NCBI GenBank assembly: GCA_047630355.1
Contig: JBLHXN010000020.1
Span: 1-39,474 of the forward strand
From: JANQUM01 sp047630355
GTDB lineage: Bacteria; Bacteroidota; Bacteroidia; Cytophagales; Spirosomataceae
Reading direction: 5' to 3'
Length of the DNA stretch: 39,474 bases
Shown here: positions 23,809 through 32,400 of the stretch, piece by piece
How the letters are laid out: each line of letters starts with the position of its first letter
Numbering within the stretch: position 1 is the first letter of the stretch
The notes under the pieces: generated by a model
What the model saw: the letters and a program-made list of their open reading frames with translations, nothing else
Databases searched by the model: none
Told to the model about the DNA's origin: nothing
Translations under genes and position numbers: made by a program

Positions 23809-24821
23809 ACAGAATAAGTGTCGGACTCGTAGGTTTTGGTTTATCCGGAAGGTACTTGCAAGCTCCCTTTTACGAGGCACTTCCTCAGTTTAAATTGGCA
23901 AAAATTGTCACGTCTCGTCCCATTCCTAAAGAAATTTTTCGGGAAGCAAAGCCCGCGTCATCTGTGGATGATTTATTAGAAGATGACGACATTGAATTAA
24001 TAGCGATTTGCACACCAAACAGCACGCATTACGAATTGACGAAAAAATGCCTGCAAGCGGGAAAACACGTTTTGGTTGAAAAACCCGCCACCGCAACGCT
24101 TGAAGAGACAAAAGAACTATATAATATAGCACGGGAGCAGAAAAAGATTCTTTGCGTTTATCAAAACCGACGATTTGACAGTGATTTCTTAACTTGTTTA
24201 AAACTCATTAAAGGCAACTTTTTAGGAGATATACACACCTACGAAGCACATTTTCATCGGTATAAACCGGAATTAAATGCCAAAGGCTGGAAAGAGGAAG
24301 TTTCTCCCGCAAACGGAATTTTGTACGATTTGGGTGCTCACTTAGTTGATCAGGCAATTTTTGCGTTTGGCAAGCCCCTTTCTTTCAGCGGAGAAACGTA
24401 CACGCAAAGAGCGGGTTCAACAATTGACGATGCTTTTTTTATTCAGTTGAATTACGAAAAACTTCGCGTGAGACTGAAAAGCAGTTTGCTCGTGGTGGAT
24501 CAAGGGCCCAAATACGAAATTCACGGAATGGCGGGGAGTTTCCACAAAACAGGGATAGACATGCAGGAAGATCACCTGAAATTAGGAATGACTCCGGGTC
24601 AGAGTGAATATGGCATTGAAGCAACAGCTAATTTTGGGGATTTAACCACGACGTTAAATGGGGTTAATTTAAAAGCCAAAGTCACTACCGAAACCGGAAA
24701 CTGGCAATTGTTGTACCTTAACTTAGCTGACTCCATCAGAAACGGGACGCCGCTAATTATTAAGGAAGAGGAAATTCTTGCTCAGATGGAAATTCTAGAG
24801 AATATTAAAAATAACACATAA
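23805..24821 (+). CDS. Gfo/Idh/MocA family oxidoreductase
   Basis: An NAD(P)-dependent dehydrogenase of the glucose-fructose oxidoreductase / inositol dehydrogenase family, 338 residues. The N-terminal Rossmann domain has the dinucleotide motif VGLVGFGLSG and CTPNSTHYELTKKCLQAGKH with the family hallmark EKPATATLEE (EKP). The C-terminal alpha/beta domain contains ILYDLGAHLVDQAI, with the active-site Asp and His pattern. It is closest in style to the YdgJ/YvaA group of cytoplasmic sugar or inositol oxidoreductases. The substrate is unknown. Its ATG overlaps the lysA stop (ATGA at 23805-23808), so the genes form an operon, although no shared pathway is obvious. Confidence 0.92.
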   Translation: MNRISVGLVGFGLSGRYLQAPFYEALPQFKLAKIVTSRPIPKEIFREAKPASSVDDLLEDDDIELIAICTPNSTHYELTKKCLQAGKHVLVEKPATATLEETKELYNIAREQKKILCVYQNRRFDSDFLTCLKLIKGNFLGDIHTYEAHFHRYKPELNAKGWKEEVSPANGILYDLGAHLVDQAIFAFGKPLSFSGETYTQRAGSTIDDAFFIQLNYEKLRVRLKSSLLVVDQGPKYEIHGMAGSFHKTGIDMQEDHLKLGMTPGQSEYGIEATANFGDLTTTLNGVNLKAKVTTETGNWQLLYLNLADSIRNGTPLIIKEEEILAQMEILENIKNNT

Positions 24822-24823
24822 TT

Positions 24824-25464
24824 TTGAGAGCCTTATTTACTGTAACATTATTGATACTCAGTTGCTTTTTCAAGACGACAGGTCAAGAAGCAATCGTGTT
24901 TTGAGCAGTATCGAATCGGTTATGTACGAACAGACAGAAGACGAGATGTTGAATCAGTATTCTAACCAATTGCTTCGCTCAGGATTACAAAATACAGCTG
25001 ACTACAAAGAATTATCAGTCACAGATTCACAAGAAAGAGATTTTATCGTTCATCACATTACGTAAAAATAGCGGTATCCTTGAAAGTAAAACCGTAACCA
25101 ATATTGCGTTAAATAACTTCGCTTCAAGTCTTACTACCGAAAACCTTACAGTTGTGGTATCACGAGGCAGACAACGCAAGGCTAAGTATGAGGAAGATAA
25201 AAGAGAAGCAATATGTAACCCGACATCCTTTATAATTCCACCGAAATTTACCATGGCAGTTTATTTATCATATCATTGAGTATCCGTCCTGCTGAACCTG
25301 TTTACCATCACGTGGTGATTGAACCTTTGCATGAGTTATACCTTATGGTAATAGATACTAAGACCAAAAAAATCAAAGGGTTTGATAAGTACTATTTCAA
25401 AACTTCGCCCATTGATGAAGAACACTTAGGCAGTGTTCTTCCCAAATTAAACCGCAAACTCTAA
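24824..25464 (+). pseudogene. Secreted protein of unknown family, frameshifted
   Basis: A TTG at 24824 opens LRALFTVTLLILSCF..GQ, a good signal peptide, but this frame stops at 24902-24904. The message continues in another frame (about 24862-25065: RVLSSIESVMYEQTEDEMLN and so on), shifts back (about 25030-25278: TLRKNSGILESKTVTNIALN then LTTENLTVVVSRGRQRKAK), and shifts again (25276-25464: HHVVIEPLHELYLMVIDT and GFDKYYFKTSPIDEEHLGSV). At least three frameshifts would be needed to join one protein of about 210 residues. I recognise no family. It starts 3 bases after the Gfo/Idh/MocA gene and may once have been part of that operon. It ends 6 bases before the convergent nucleotidyltransferase gene. 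Confidence 0.65.
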
Positions 25465-25470
25465 AGCTGT

Positions 25471-26376
25471 TTACTCCCACAATTTTGCGGGATATTTCCC
25501 CTCTGTAATTAATTCAGAAATAGCGACAGTAACTTCTGTTTTATCATCCGGGTAGGTCACACCGAACCAATTTGACGAATTATCAAAAACCTGGCAATTC
25601 CCTAAATTGGTTTCAATCAAATGCGACATAACCGTCGGGATGTAGAATTCGGCTTTGGGTGAATCAATGTTTTTCGCGGCATAATCCTCGAAAAGGCTTT
25701 TCATTTCCGGAAAGACATTTGGTTTGAATCCCCAAAAGTTCATCGAAACAGTAGCGTTTTCGTCAAGAACAGTTTCGTCTTCGCCTTCAATAAAAACGAT
25801 TTCTCCAGTTGGCTTTCTTAAAATTTGTGTTCGTTCAATGACTTCAATAAGCTGCCCATTCTCGTTGGTTTGACAAACACCTCTTGATACAGTTCCGTTC
25901 TCAGAAAGTGTATTTTTTACTTGATAGCCCACCATTGCGTGCAGATTATCCTCGTTGTTTTCAGATAAGAACGCTGACATTTTTTCGTAAGCTTCCGCTC
26001 CGTAAAAATCATCGGCATTAATTACCGCAAAAGGAGTTTTCGTATTTTCCCACGCACAAAGAACAGCGTGTCCGGTACCCCAGGGCTTCGTCCTTTCGAT
26101 AGTACCTAATTCTTTCGGCACATATGAACTTACTTCCTGAATGGCGTATTCATAATCGATTTTACCAGCGAGCTTTTTGGAAAATACACTCTCAAAGTCA
26201 CCTTTAAGTTCTTCCCGAATTATGAAAACTACTTTACCAAAACCCGCCCTAATAGCGTCAAAAAGTGAATAGTCAATGATTGTTTCGCCATTTGGTCCAA
26301 AAGAATCAAGTTGTTTAATTCCACCGTAGCGGCTACCCATTCCGGCAGCTAATATCAACAAAGTCGGTTTTTGCAT
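25471..26376 (-). CDS. Sugar-phosphate nucleotidyltransferase
   Basis: A 301-residue cytoplasmic enzyme of the NTP-transferase family (GT-A-like fold). The nucleotide-binding signature LLILAAGMGSRYGGIKQLDS and the acidic metal site VINADDFYGAEAYEKM are clear, as is MNFWGFKPNVFPEM. Such enzymes make NDP-sugars from NTP and sugar 1-phosphate; the sugar and base cannot be told. Relatives in Bacteroidota often sit beside a phosphotransferase gene, which is absent here. The start is ATG 26376. The gene is divergent from the GMC pseudogene (63 bases between starts) and convergent with the pseudogene ending at 25464. Confidence 0.88.
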   Translation of the reverse strand: MQKPTLLILAAGMGSRYGGIKQLDSFGPNGETIIDYSLFDAIRAGFGKVVFIIREELKGDFESVFSKKLAGKIDYEYAIQEVSSYVPKELGTIERTKPWGTGHAVLCAWENTKTPFAVINADDFYGAEAYEKMSAFLSENNEDNLHAMVGYQVKNTLSENGTVSRGVCQTNENGQLIEVIERTQILRKPTGEIVFIEGEDETVLDENATVSMNFWGFKPNVFPEMKSLFEDYAAKNIDSPKAEFYIPTVMSHLIETNLGNCQVFDNSSNWFGVTYPDDKTEVTVAISELITEGKYPAKLWE

Positions 26377-26439
26377 AATTATGTAGTTGAGTGTTTATTT
26401 TTCTGCAAATCTCACTAAATTTAACTTCAACCAAAAATT

Positions 26440-28231
26440 ATGAATTTAAAAATTGACTCCGGCAAGGATATGACCTACGATACCATCGTAATTAGTTCCA
26501 GTATTTCTGGTAGCTGGGCGGCTAAAGAATTGTGCGACAAAGGTCTTAAAACTCTCATCTTGGAACGAGGAAGAGACGTCAAACACGTAGAAGACTATCC
26601 TACTGCGATGAAAAATCCCTGGAATCACGCACCGTTTGAAGGAAACCTTGGCGGAGAAACAAGCAAACCCAATTATAAATAAGTGCTACGCTCACGATGA
26701 AACAACTTCTCACTTTTTTGTAAAAGACAATCATCATCCTTACGTCCAGGAAAAGCCATTTGACTAGATTCGCGGATATCAAGTTGGTGGAAAGTCATTA
26801 ATTTAGGCGAAGCAAACGCAGCGTTGAAGTAAGTACAAATTTGAAGCTCCTGACCGTGATAGTTTTGCCGTTCCTTGGCCAATTTCTTACGATGATTTAG
26901 CCCCGTAGTATTCTCACGTCGAGAAGTTTGTCGGAATAAGCGGTAACAGAAATGGTATTGAATTTTTGCCCGACGGCGAGTTTCTGAAACCCGAGAAACT
27001 GAATTGCATGGAAAAGCACGTTCAGAAAAAAGTCGCTAATTTATATAAAGACCGTCAGGTAATTATTGGCAGATGTGCCCACCTGACCGATCCGCAACCA
27101 ATACACTTAGAACAAGGCAGAGCCCCGAGGCAGGACATCTGTGTTACAGAGGTTGTCCTTACGGAGCATATTTCTCTTCAGATTCTTCCACGATTCCGTA
27201 GGCAATGAAGACCAGAAACCTTAAGCTATATCCGTTTTTAGTGGTGACATCCATCGTTTACGACGAACAAAAAGGGAAAGCAACAGGCGTTAAAGTAGTT
27301 GATACAGAAAGTGGCGAGAAGTTTGAGTACTACGCAAAAACAATTTTTGTGAATGATGCTACGTTAAGTTCAAACCTCCTCTTGTTGAATTCTACGTCTA
27401 ATCGTTTTCCGAACGGTTTAGGAAGTGACAGCGAAACACTCGGCAAATACGTTGCTTTTATCAATATCGCGGTAGCGGATTACCAACGTTTGAAGGTTTT
27501 GAAGACGGTTATTGCCACGGTAGAAGACCCACAACGGCATTTATACCTTCGTTTAGAAATATCAGGAAATAAGAGACTGACTTCCTACGGAGTTATATGG
27601 TGGCGTTTTCAGCTTCCCGTAGGATAGAAAACCCTACTACAGAGACTCCGGTTTTTGGCACGTAATTTAAGGCCAATAGTACTGAAATTGGTCCATGGCA
27701 ATTATTTATAATGATGCAGGGGGAAACAACTCCCAAAGAAGAAAATCACGTGAGATTAAGTAAAGAACTGAAAGATAAATGGGGCGTTCCGCAATTAATT
27801 ACGTCTGTTGACTATGATGAGAACGATGAAAAGATACTGAGAGATTTTCACGGTCAAGCCACCGAAATGCTCGAAAAGGCCGGTGGTCAAAATATCCGAA
27901 TGGCTGACATAAAGCAAAATCTGGGTTTAGACATACACGAAATGGACAGTGCAAGAATGGGACATGACCCCAAAAGATCAATATTGAACGAATAGAATCA
28001 ATTACATCACCACAAAAACATATTTGTCACCCTAGGGTCAGCTATTTCTGAAAAGTAATCTATTAACTTTGTCATATTGACAAAATTAAACTTTTAACGA
28101 GATTTTAAATTCTCATGGATAGTGCGTGCATGACTTCCGTAGGGAATCAAGATCCTTCATTAACTTTTATGGCGTTAACGACAAGGGCAGTGAATCACGC
28201 CGTGGCAGAATTAAACAAACTTAATTTATGA
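26440..28231 (+). pseudogene. GMC-family oxidoreductase, heavily decayed
   Basis: Remnant of a large FAD-dependent GMC oxidoreductase of the kind common in Bacteroidota. The frame-1 start MNLKIDSGKDMTYDTIVISS.. keeps the shape of the FAD fold, but its GxGxxG reads S-S-S-I-S-G. From about 26650 the frame changes (PIINKCYAHDETTSHFFVKD, GYQVGGKSL, VGISGNRNGIEFLPDGEF, NCMEKHVQKK). Later pieces include RGCPYGAYFSS, TGVKVVDTESGE, NSTSNRFPNGLG, EENHVRLSKELKDKWGVPQL, LDIHEM and, from 28115, QDPSLTFMALTTRAV. Stops at 26765, 26804, 26825, 26906, 27199 and 27993 all fall where I expect conserved Trp; others (near 27567 and 27662) do not. The frame is lost from 27996 to 28114. The last codon TGA (28229-28231) overlaps the next gene's ATG, the trace of an old operon. 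Confidence 0.92.
28068..28084. promoter_or_regulatory. 7-bp palindrome with -7 box inside the GMC pseudogene
   Basis: TTTGTCA-TAT-TGACAAA is a perfect inverted repeat. It overlaps TAACTTTG (28064-28071), a good -7 box pointing at the flavoprotein gene at 28228. There is no TTG at -33 distance. After decay of the GMC gene, this could be a replacement promoter and operator for the downstream gene. Confidence 0.35.
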
Positions 28232-29430
28232 AATACGATTTAGTAGTGGTTGGTGGCGGAGCAGCGGGTTTCTTTGCCGCAATAAATGCTGCAATGCTAA
28301 ATCGAAACTTAAAGATTATCATTCTCGAAAAAAGTAAACGAGTTTTACAAAAAGTCAAGATATCTGGCGGCGGACGGTGCAATGTCACTAATGTAATCTC
28401 AAAACCACGCGACTTGATAATGAATTACCCACGAGGAGAAGATTATTTAGAGAACCCTTTCTCTAAGTTTACCTCAACAGATACTATTAAGTGGTTTGAA
28501 AATCAGGGAATTGATTTACACGCTGAAAAGGACGGACGGGTATTTCCGAAGACAAACTCATCGCAAACTATTATTGACTGCTTTCTTGACCTTTGCCAGA
28601 AACATAGAATCAGCATTGAAACAAGTATCGAAGTAAAGTCTTTCAAAAAAGAAAACGACGCTTGGGTCATTGATACTTCCAACGGGGTTCTCGAAACCGA
28701 AAAGCTTTTACTTGCCACGGGAAGCAGTCCCGCTTTTTGGAATAAATTAGCTCAGAATGGCTTTAATGTCACTTCGCCCGTTCCCTCACTATTTACATTT
28801 ACCTTAAAAAATAAAGAAATTGCTCAACTAAGCGGTCTCTCGGTGCCTGATGCTAAAGTTAGTATTTCTGGTTCCGGTGAGTCTAAAAATGGGCCGTTAT
28901 TGATTACACACTGGGGCTTTTCGGGGCCGGCAATCTTAAAACTCTCTTCAAGAGCAGCATTAAAACTGAACAATTTGAATTATGAGTTCATCCTTCGGGT
29001 AAATTGGATTAGTAAAGGGCGGAATGATATTTTAGAGTCATTAAAAGCTATTGCTCAGTCAGATGGAAAAAAAAGCATTATTACTCACAACCCCATGAAT
29101 CTCCCAACCCGCCTCTGGAGGTTCTTGTGCGATAAAGCAGAAATCAGGCAGTTCCAGAATTGGGCAGAATGCGGAAAGAAGCACTACAAAACTCTTTCTG
29201 AGGTTTTGACAGATGATAAATACGAAGTTACTGGAAAAAGCACGAATAAGGATGAATTCGTGACAGCCGGTGGTTTAGACTTGGATGAGATTAACTTATT
29301 AACGTACGAACACAAGCAGCACCACGGTTTATATTTTGCTGGTGAGATTTTAAATATTGATGGATATACAGGGGGTTTTAATTTTCAAGCCGCCTGGACT
29401 TCAGGTTTTTTAGTAGCAAAAGCAATTTAA
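28228..29430 (+). CDS. HI0933-type FAD-dependent oxidoreductase
   Basis: A 400-residue flavoprotein of the HI0933 (BaiN-like) family. The FAD motif MKYDLVVVGGGAAGFFAAIN opens the protein, followed by the family hallmark KVKISGGGRCNVTN, then the mid-region LLATGSSPAFW and THWGFSGPAILKLS, and the C-terminal DEFVTAGGLDLDEINLLTYE and GEILNIDGYTGGFNFQAAW that close the FAD site. Enzymes of the family are NAD(P)/FAD-dependent oxidoreductases of uncertain physiological substrate. The ATG at 28228 overlaps the old GMC stop. A hairpin with arms TGACGAA/TTCGTCA (29445-29468) follows, without a T-run. Confidence 0.94.
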   Translation: MKYDLVVVGGGAAGFFAAINAAMLNRNLKIIILEKSKRVLQKVKISGGGRCNVTNVISKPRDLIMNYPRGEDYLENPFSKFTSTDTIKWFENQGIDLHAEKDGRVFPKTNSSQTIIDCFLDLCQKHRISIETSIEVKSFKKENDAWVIDTSNGVLETEKLLLATGSSPAFWNKLAQNGFNVTSPVPSLFTFTLKNKEIAQLSGLSVPDAKVSISGSGESKNGPLLITHWGFSGPAILKLSSRAALKLNNLNYEFILRVNWISKGRNDILESLKAIAQSDGKKSIITHNPMNLPTRLWRFLCDKAEIRQFQNWAECGKKHYKTLSEVLTDDKYEVTGKSTNKDEFVTAGGLDLDEINLLTYEHKQHHGLYFAGEILNIDGYTGGFNFQAAWTSGFLVAKAI

Positions 29431-29488
29431 ATTGATAATCGACGTGACGAACAAAAAAACTTTCGTCAAATGCCATAATAATATCAAA

Positions 29489-29511
29489 GAAACACTTCAC
29501 GAAACACTTCA
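29489..29511 (+). repeat. 12-base tandem repeat before the recombinase-like gene
   Basis: GAAACACTTCAC (29489-29500) is followed at once by GAAACACTTCA (29501-29511), ending exactly at the ATG of the recombinase-like gene. The repeat could be a binding site or a slippage product. Confidence 0.7.
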
Positions 29512-30342
29512 ATGATTCACTTAATCGATAGGTTTACTGATAAGCTAAAAAAAGGAAAGTACAACAACGTAACAATTAAGGCCTACCGGGATGCTGTGTT
29601 TATGTTTTACAATAGGTTTCGGGATGTCCCATTAAATCAGTTAGACGAAAGTAAAGTCAGCGATTACCTCAACTATCTAAAAGTAGAAAAAGCCTTAAGT
29701 CAGGATTCCATCATTCAGAATGCAAAAGCGATTAAGCTGTACTTCAAAATAATTTTAGAGAAACCATTAGACATTAGTGTAACTGGCAAGAAGAAGCAAG
29801 AACCGCCTTATATCTTATCTAAGGAAGAGATTTCCAAAATTATAGATCATGCTAAAAATTACAAGCATAAGTTAATAGTTCAACTTGCGTACGGACTTGG
29901 CTTAAAGCTAAACGAACTAATAAGTTTACAAGTCACTGATATTGATTTTGAAAAGCAACTTTTGACCGTTCGTGGCAACGATAACTCAGATAACAGAGTA
30001 CTCAACTTGGGGGGTAACCTTAAGAACAGGCTGCACTATTTTATAGAACAAAAAGCAGTTCCTTCCGACTTTGTTTTTTCAAACGCAAAAGGTTTATCTA
30101 TCACTCCAAGAGGGGTTCAGATATATTTCTCAAAAATTATCACCGAACTCAACCTTGACTCTTCCATAACCATGCAAAATCTGCGTCATAGTTACGCCAT
30201 TCACCTTTTGAATAAAGGCATCGACCTGCATCATTTACAGAAGTCTTTAGGGCATAAGTATTTGCAAACTACGGCTCTTTATCAATCTTTAGTAGATTTC
30301 TCTATCGAGAAACTCGAAACACCAATCGACGACTTATTTTGA
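29512..30342 (+). CDS. Tyrosine-recombinase-like protein with altered active site
   Basis: A 276-residue protein with the full XerC/D-like layout: N-terminal SAM-like core-binding domain (about 1-90, KAYRDAVFMFYNRFRDVPLN) and catalytic domain (about 100-270). Compared with active relatives, box I reads YGLGLKLNEL, with Lys where the catalytic Arg belongs. The beta-hairpin Lys region reads RGNDNSDNRVLNLG and lacks the Lys. Box II reads QNLRHSYAIHLLNKG, with Gln for the first His. The second Arg (NLRH), the LGHK His and the Tyr (TALYQSL) are kept. DNA binding is likely; strand-transfer activity is doubtful. It has intact coding across its length and no attachment sites that I can see. It overlaps pdxA by 9 bases at the 3' end and is probably not a recent mobile gene. 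Confidence 0.88.
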   Translation: MIHLIDRFTDKLKKGKYNNVTIKAYRDAVFMFYNRFRDVPLNQLDESKVSDYLNYLKVEKALSQDSIIQNAKAIKLYFKIILEKPLDISVTGKKKQEPPYILSKEEISKIIDHAKNYKHKLIVQLAYGLGLKLNELISLQVTDIDFEKQLLTVRGNDNSDNRVLNLGGNLKNRLHYFIEQKAVPSDFVFSNAKGLSITPRGVQIYFSKIITELNLDSSITMQNLRHSYAIHLLNKGIDLHHLQKSLGHKYLQTTALYQSLVDFSIEKLETPIDDLF

Positions 30343-31413
30343 GAACTTATTCCCTATTTTCTTCCGTATCAAATCTTTATCTATTTGATTAGAAGTATTG
30401 AACTCATTCTCCAATCGTTGGTTTATCACATCCAACGCAAGGAAAATAGCGTTCAATAACGAGGAAGGATTTGCAATATCTTTGCCCGCAATATCATAGG
30501 CAGTTCCGTGATCTGGAGAGGTACGAACAATTTTCAACCCGGCGGTGAAATTTATCCCTTCCCCAAAAGCAATGATCTTGAACGGAGCTAATCCCTGATC
30601 GTGGTACATGGCAAGCACCGCGTCATAATGCTGATAACTTGATGAGGCAAAAAATCCGTCAGCGGGGAATGGTCCAAAAACTAATTCGCCTTTCTGCTTA
30701 TACCGATCAATTACTGGAGTAATCGTTTTTTCTTCGTCTTCCCCCAACAAACCGTTTTCTCCGGCATGGGGGTTTAGACCTAAGACCGCAATTTTCGGCT
30801 TATAGATACCAAAGTCCGACCTCAAAGAGCCAAGCATTAAATCCAGCTTTTTCGCAATCAGTTCTTTGGTTATGCTTTCTTTGACTTTCTCCAGCGGCAT
30901 ATGACCAGTCACCACACCGACCCGTAATTTTTCACTGACCATAAACATCAAACTTTCCTTAGCGTCAAACTGGGAAGTAAAGTATTCTGTATGTCCCGGA
31001 AAGTTAAAATCCTTTTGTTGAATAGTATCTTTGTTTATCGGACACGTAACAATACCGTCAATTTCGCCTTTCTTCAAATCGTGGGTAGCACGTTCTAAAG
31101 CATCAAAAGCCAGTTTACCCGCTTTTTTTGTGGGAACGCCAACTTCTAACTCGAAATAATCTTCATTCAAACAATCTAAAATATAGACCTGATTATCAGT
31201 AGCTTCATCCGGATTTTTGATTCGCTGATACTTAAATTCCTTACGGTCTAATAATTGATTTGCTTTTACGATATGCTTCGCCGAACCGTATATAATCGGG
31301 ATGAATAGTCCTTTGGTCATCGTAGATTCGAATGCTTTAAGAATTATTTCCGGAGAGATTCCGTTTATATCTCCAATCGTTATACCTAACTTTACTTTGC
31401 GTGAATTTTCCAT
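30334..31413 (-). CDS. pdxA: 4-Hydroxythreonine-4-phosphate dehydrogenase
   Basis: An NAD-dependent, metal-requiring dehydrogenase of the deoxyxylulose-5-phosphate-dependent route to pyridoxal phosphate. The 359 residues show the family beginning KLGITIGDINGISPEII, the metal-binding His in FPGHTEYFTSQF, VVTGHMPLEKV, VLGLNPHAGENG with its second His, FPADGFFAS and AMYHDQGLAPFKIIAF with the third His, and RTSPDHGTAYDIAGK. The start is ATG 31413 (MENSRKVKLGI); an ATG ten codons earlier lies in the short space before the divergent gene and is less likely. The partner pdxJ is not in the window. The 3' end overlaps the recombinase-like gene by 9 bases; the start is 48 bases from that of the divergent dehydrogenase. 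Confidence 0.95.
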   Translation of the reverse strand: MENSRKVKLGITIGDINGISPEIILKAFESTMTKGLFIPIIYGSAKHIVKANQLLDRKEFKYQRIKNPDEATDNQVYILDCLNEDYFELEVGVPTKKAGKLAFDALERATHDLKKGEIDGIVTCPINKDTIQQKDFNFPGHTEYFTSQFDAKESLMFMVSEKLRVGVVTGHMPLEKVKESITKELIAKKLDLMLGSLRSDFGIYKPKIAVLGLNPHAGENGLLGEDEEKTITPVIDRYKQKGELVFGPFPADGFFASSSYQHYDAVLAMYHDQGLAPFKIIAFGEGINFTAGLKIVRTSPDHGTAYDIAGKDIANPSSLLNAIFLALDVINQRLENEFNTSNQIDKDLIRKKIGNKFSK

Positions 31414-31461
31414 ATTTTCAATTTGAACCGCAAAACTAATCATCTCAAGACGTTAAATAAA

Positions 31462-32400
31462 ATGAATGTACTTATTGTTGATGAAATGCACCCGTCTATC
31501 GTTGAAATGCCCAAAAGTCTGGGACTAAACGTTGACTATTTACCTAAGATTTCACGAGAGGAATTCCTCAATATTTTACCGAACTACGAAGGTTTAATCA
31601 TTAGGAGCAAGTTCATTATTGACGAACCGCTGATAAAGTCAGCTACCAAGTTGAAGTTTATTGGCAGAGCAGGTGCCGGACTTGATTTAATCGATATCGA
31701 AGCTTGTCATAAAAACCACATCGCAATTTTTGCGGCAAATGAAGGAAACCGGATTGCGGTAGCAGAACATTTAATTGGGATGTTATTAACATTATTCAAC
31801 AACATTCACGTGGCAAACCAAGAAGTACAAAATGGCGTGTGGAAACGCGAAGAAAATCGCGGTACGGAGTTGTTCGCAAAAACGGTCGGAATTATCGGCT
31901 ACGGGAACAACGGGCAAACAACTGCCGAACGATTAGTAGCTTTTGGCTGCAATGTGTTGGCGTACGATAAGCATCGCTACGGATTCGGAAACCAGTTTGT
32001 CACCGAATGCTCGATGGAAGAAATATACCGCGAAGCTGATATTATCAGTTTACACGTTCCGTTAAATTTTGAAACGGTTGGCATGATAAACACCGATTAT
32101 CTTAATCGATTTAAAAAGCCAGTTTATTTCTGTAACGTCTCCCGTGGCGAAATTATCAAACTCGAAGATTTAACAAAAGCTTTAGAAGAAGGTCAGGTTT
32201 TGGGAGCTTGTCTGGATGTTTTGGAAAACGAGAAACTAAACAAGCTAACTGCTGAACAGCAAGTAACGTTTACGAAGTTAACCGATAACCCCAAAGTAAT
32301 TCTAACGCCGCATATTGCCGGATGGACGCACCAATCTTACAAACGAATCAATGAAGTACTTCGTGATAAGATTGGGCGTTTCCTCGATTTACATCAATAA
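31462..32400 (+). CDS. D-isomer-specific 2-hydroxyacid dehydrogenase (SerA-like)
   Basis: A 312-residue NAD-dependent dehydrogenase. The N-terminal substrate domain is followed by FIGRAGAGLDLIDIEAC, the Rossmann motif VGIIGYGNNGQTTAERL, HVPLNFETVGMINTDYL, the substrate-binding Arg in CNVSRGEIIKL, and the catalytic His in LTPHIAGWTHQS. It could be 3-phosphoglycerate dehydrogenase in a short form without a C-terminal ACT domain, or another member such as a hydroxypyruvate or glycerate dehydrogenase; the sequence alone does not decide, so no symbol is given. The start is ATG 31462 (MNVLIVDEMHPS); a TTG at 31423 would overlap the pdxA leader. Serine synthesis next to PLP synthesis and metH would make metabolic sense (one-carbon units). 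It overlaps metH by 7 bases at the 3' end. Confidence 0.88.
   Translation: MNVLIVDEMHPSIVEMPKSLGLNVDYLPKISREEFLNILPNYEGLIIRSKFIIDEPLIKSATKLKFIGRAGAGLDLIDIEACHKNHIAIFAANEGNRIAVAEHLIGMLLTLFNNIHVANQEVQNGVWKREENRGTELFAKTVGIIGYGNNGQTTAERLVAFGCNVLAYDKHRYGFGNQFVTECSMEEIYREADIISLHVPLNFETVGMINTDYLNRFKKPVYFCNVSRGEIIKLEDLTKALEEGQVLGACLDVLENEKLNKLTAEQQVTFTKLTDNPKVILTPHIAGWTHQSYKRINEVLRDKIGRFLDLHQ

Noticed and set aside
26765..27995. Recoding of TAG/TGA as Trp in the GMC gene
   Set aside because: Other genes here use TGG for Trp and end with TAG or TGA, and the GMC gene also has frameshifts and other stops; decay explains it better.
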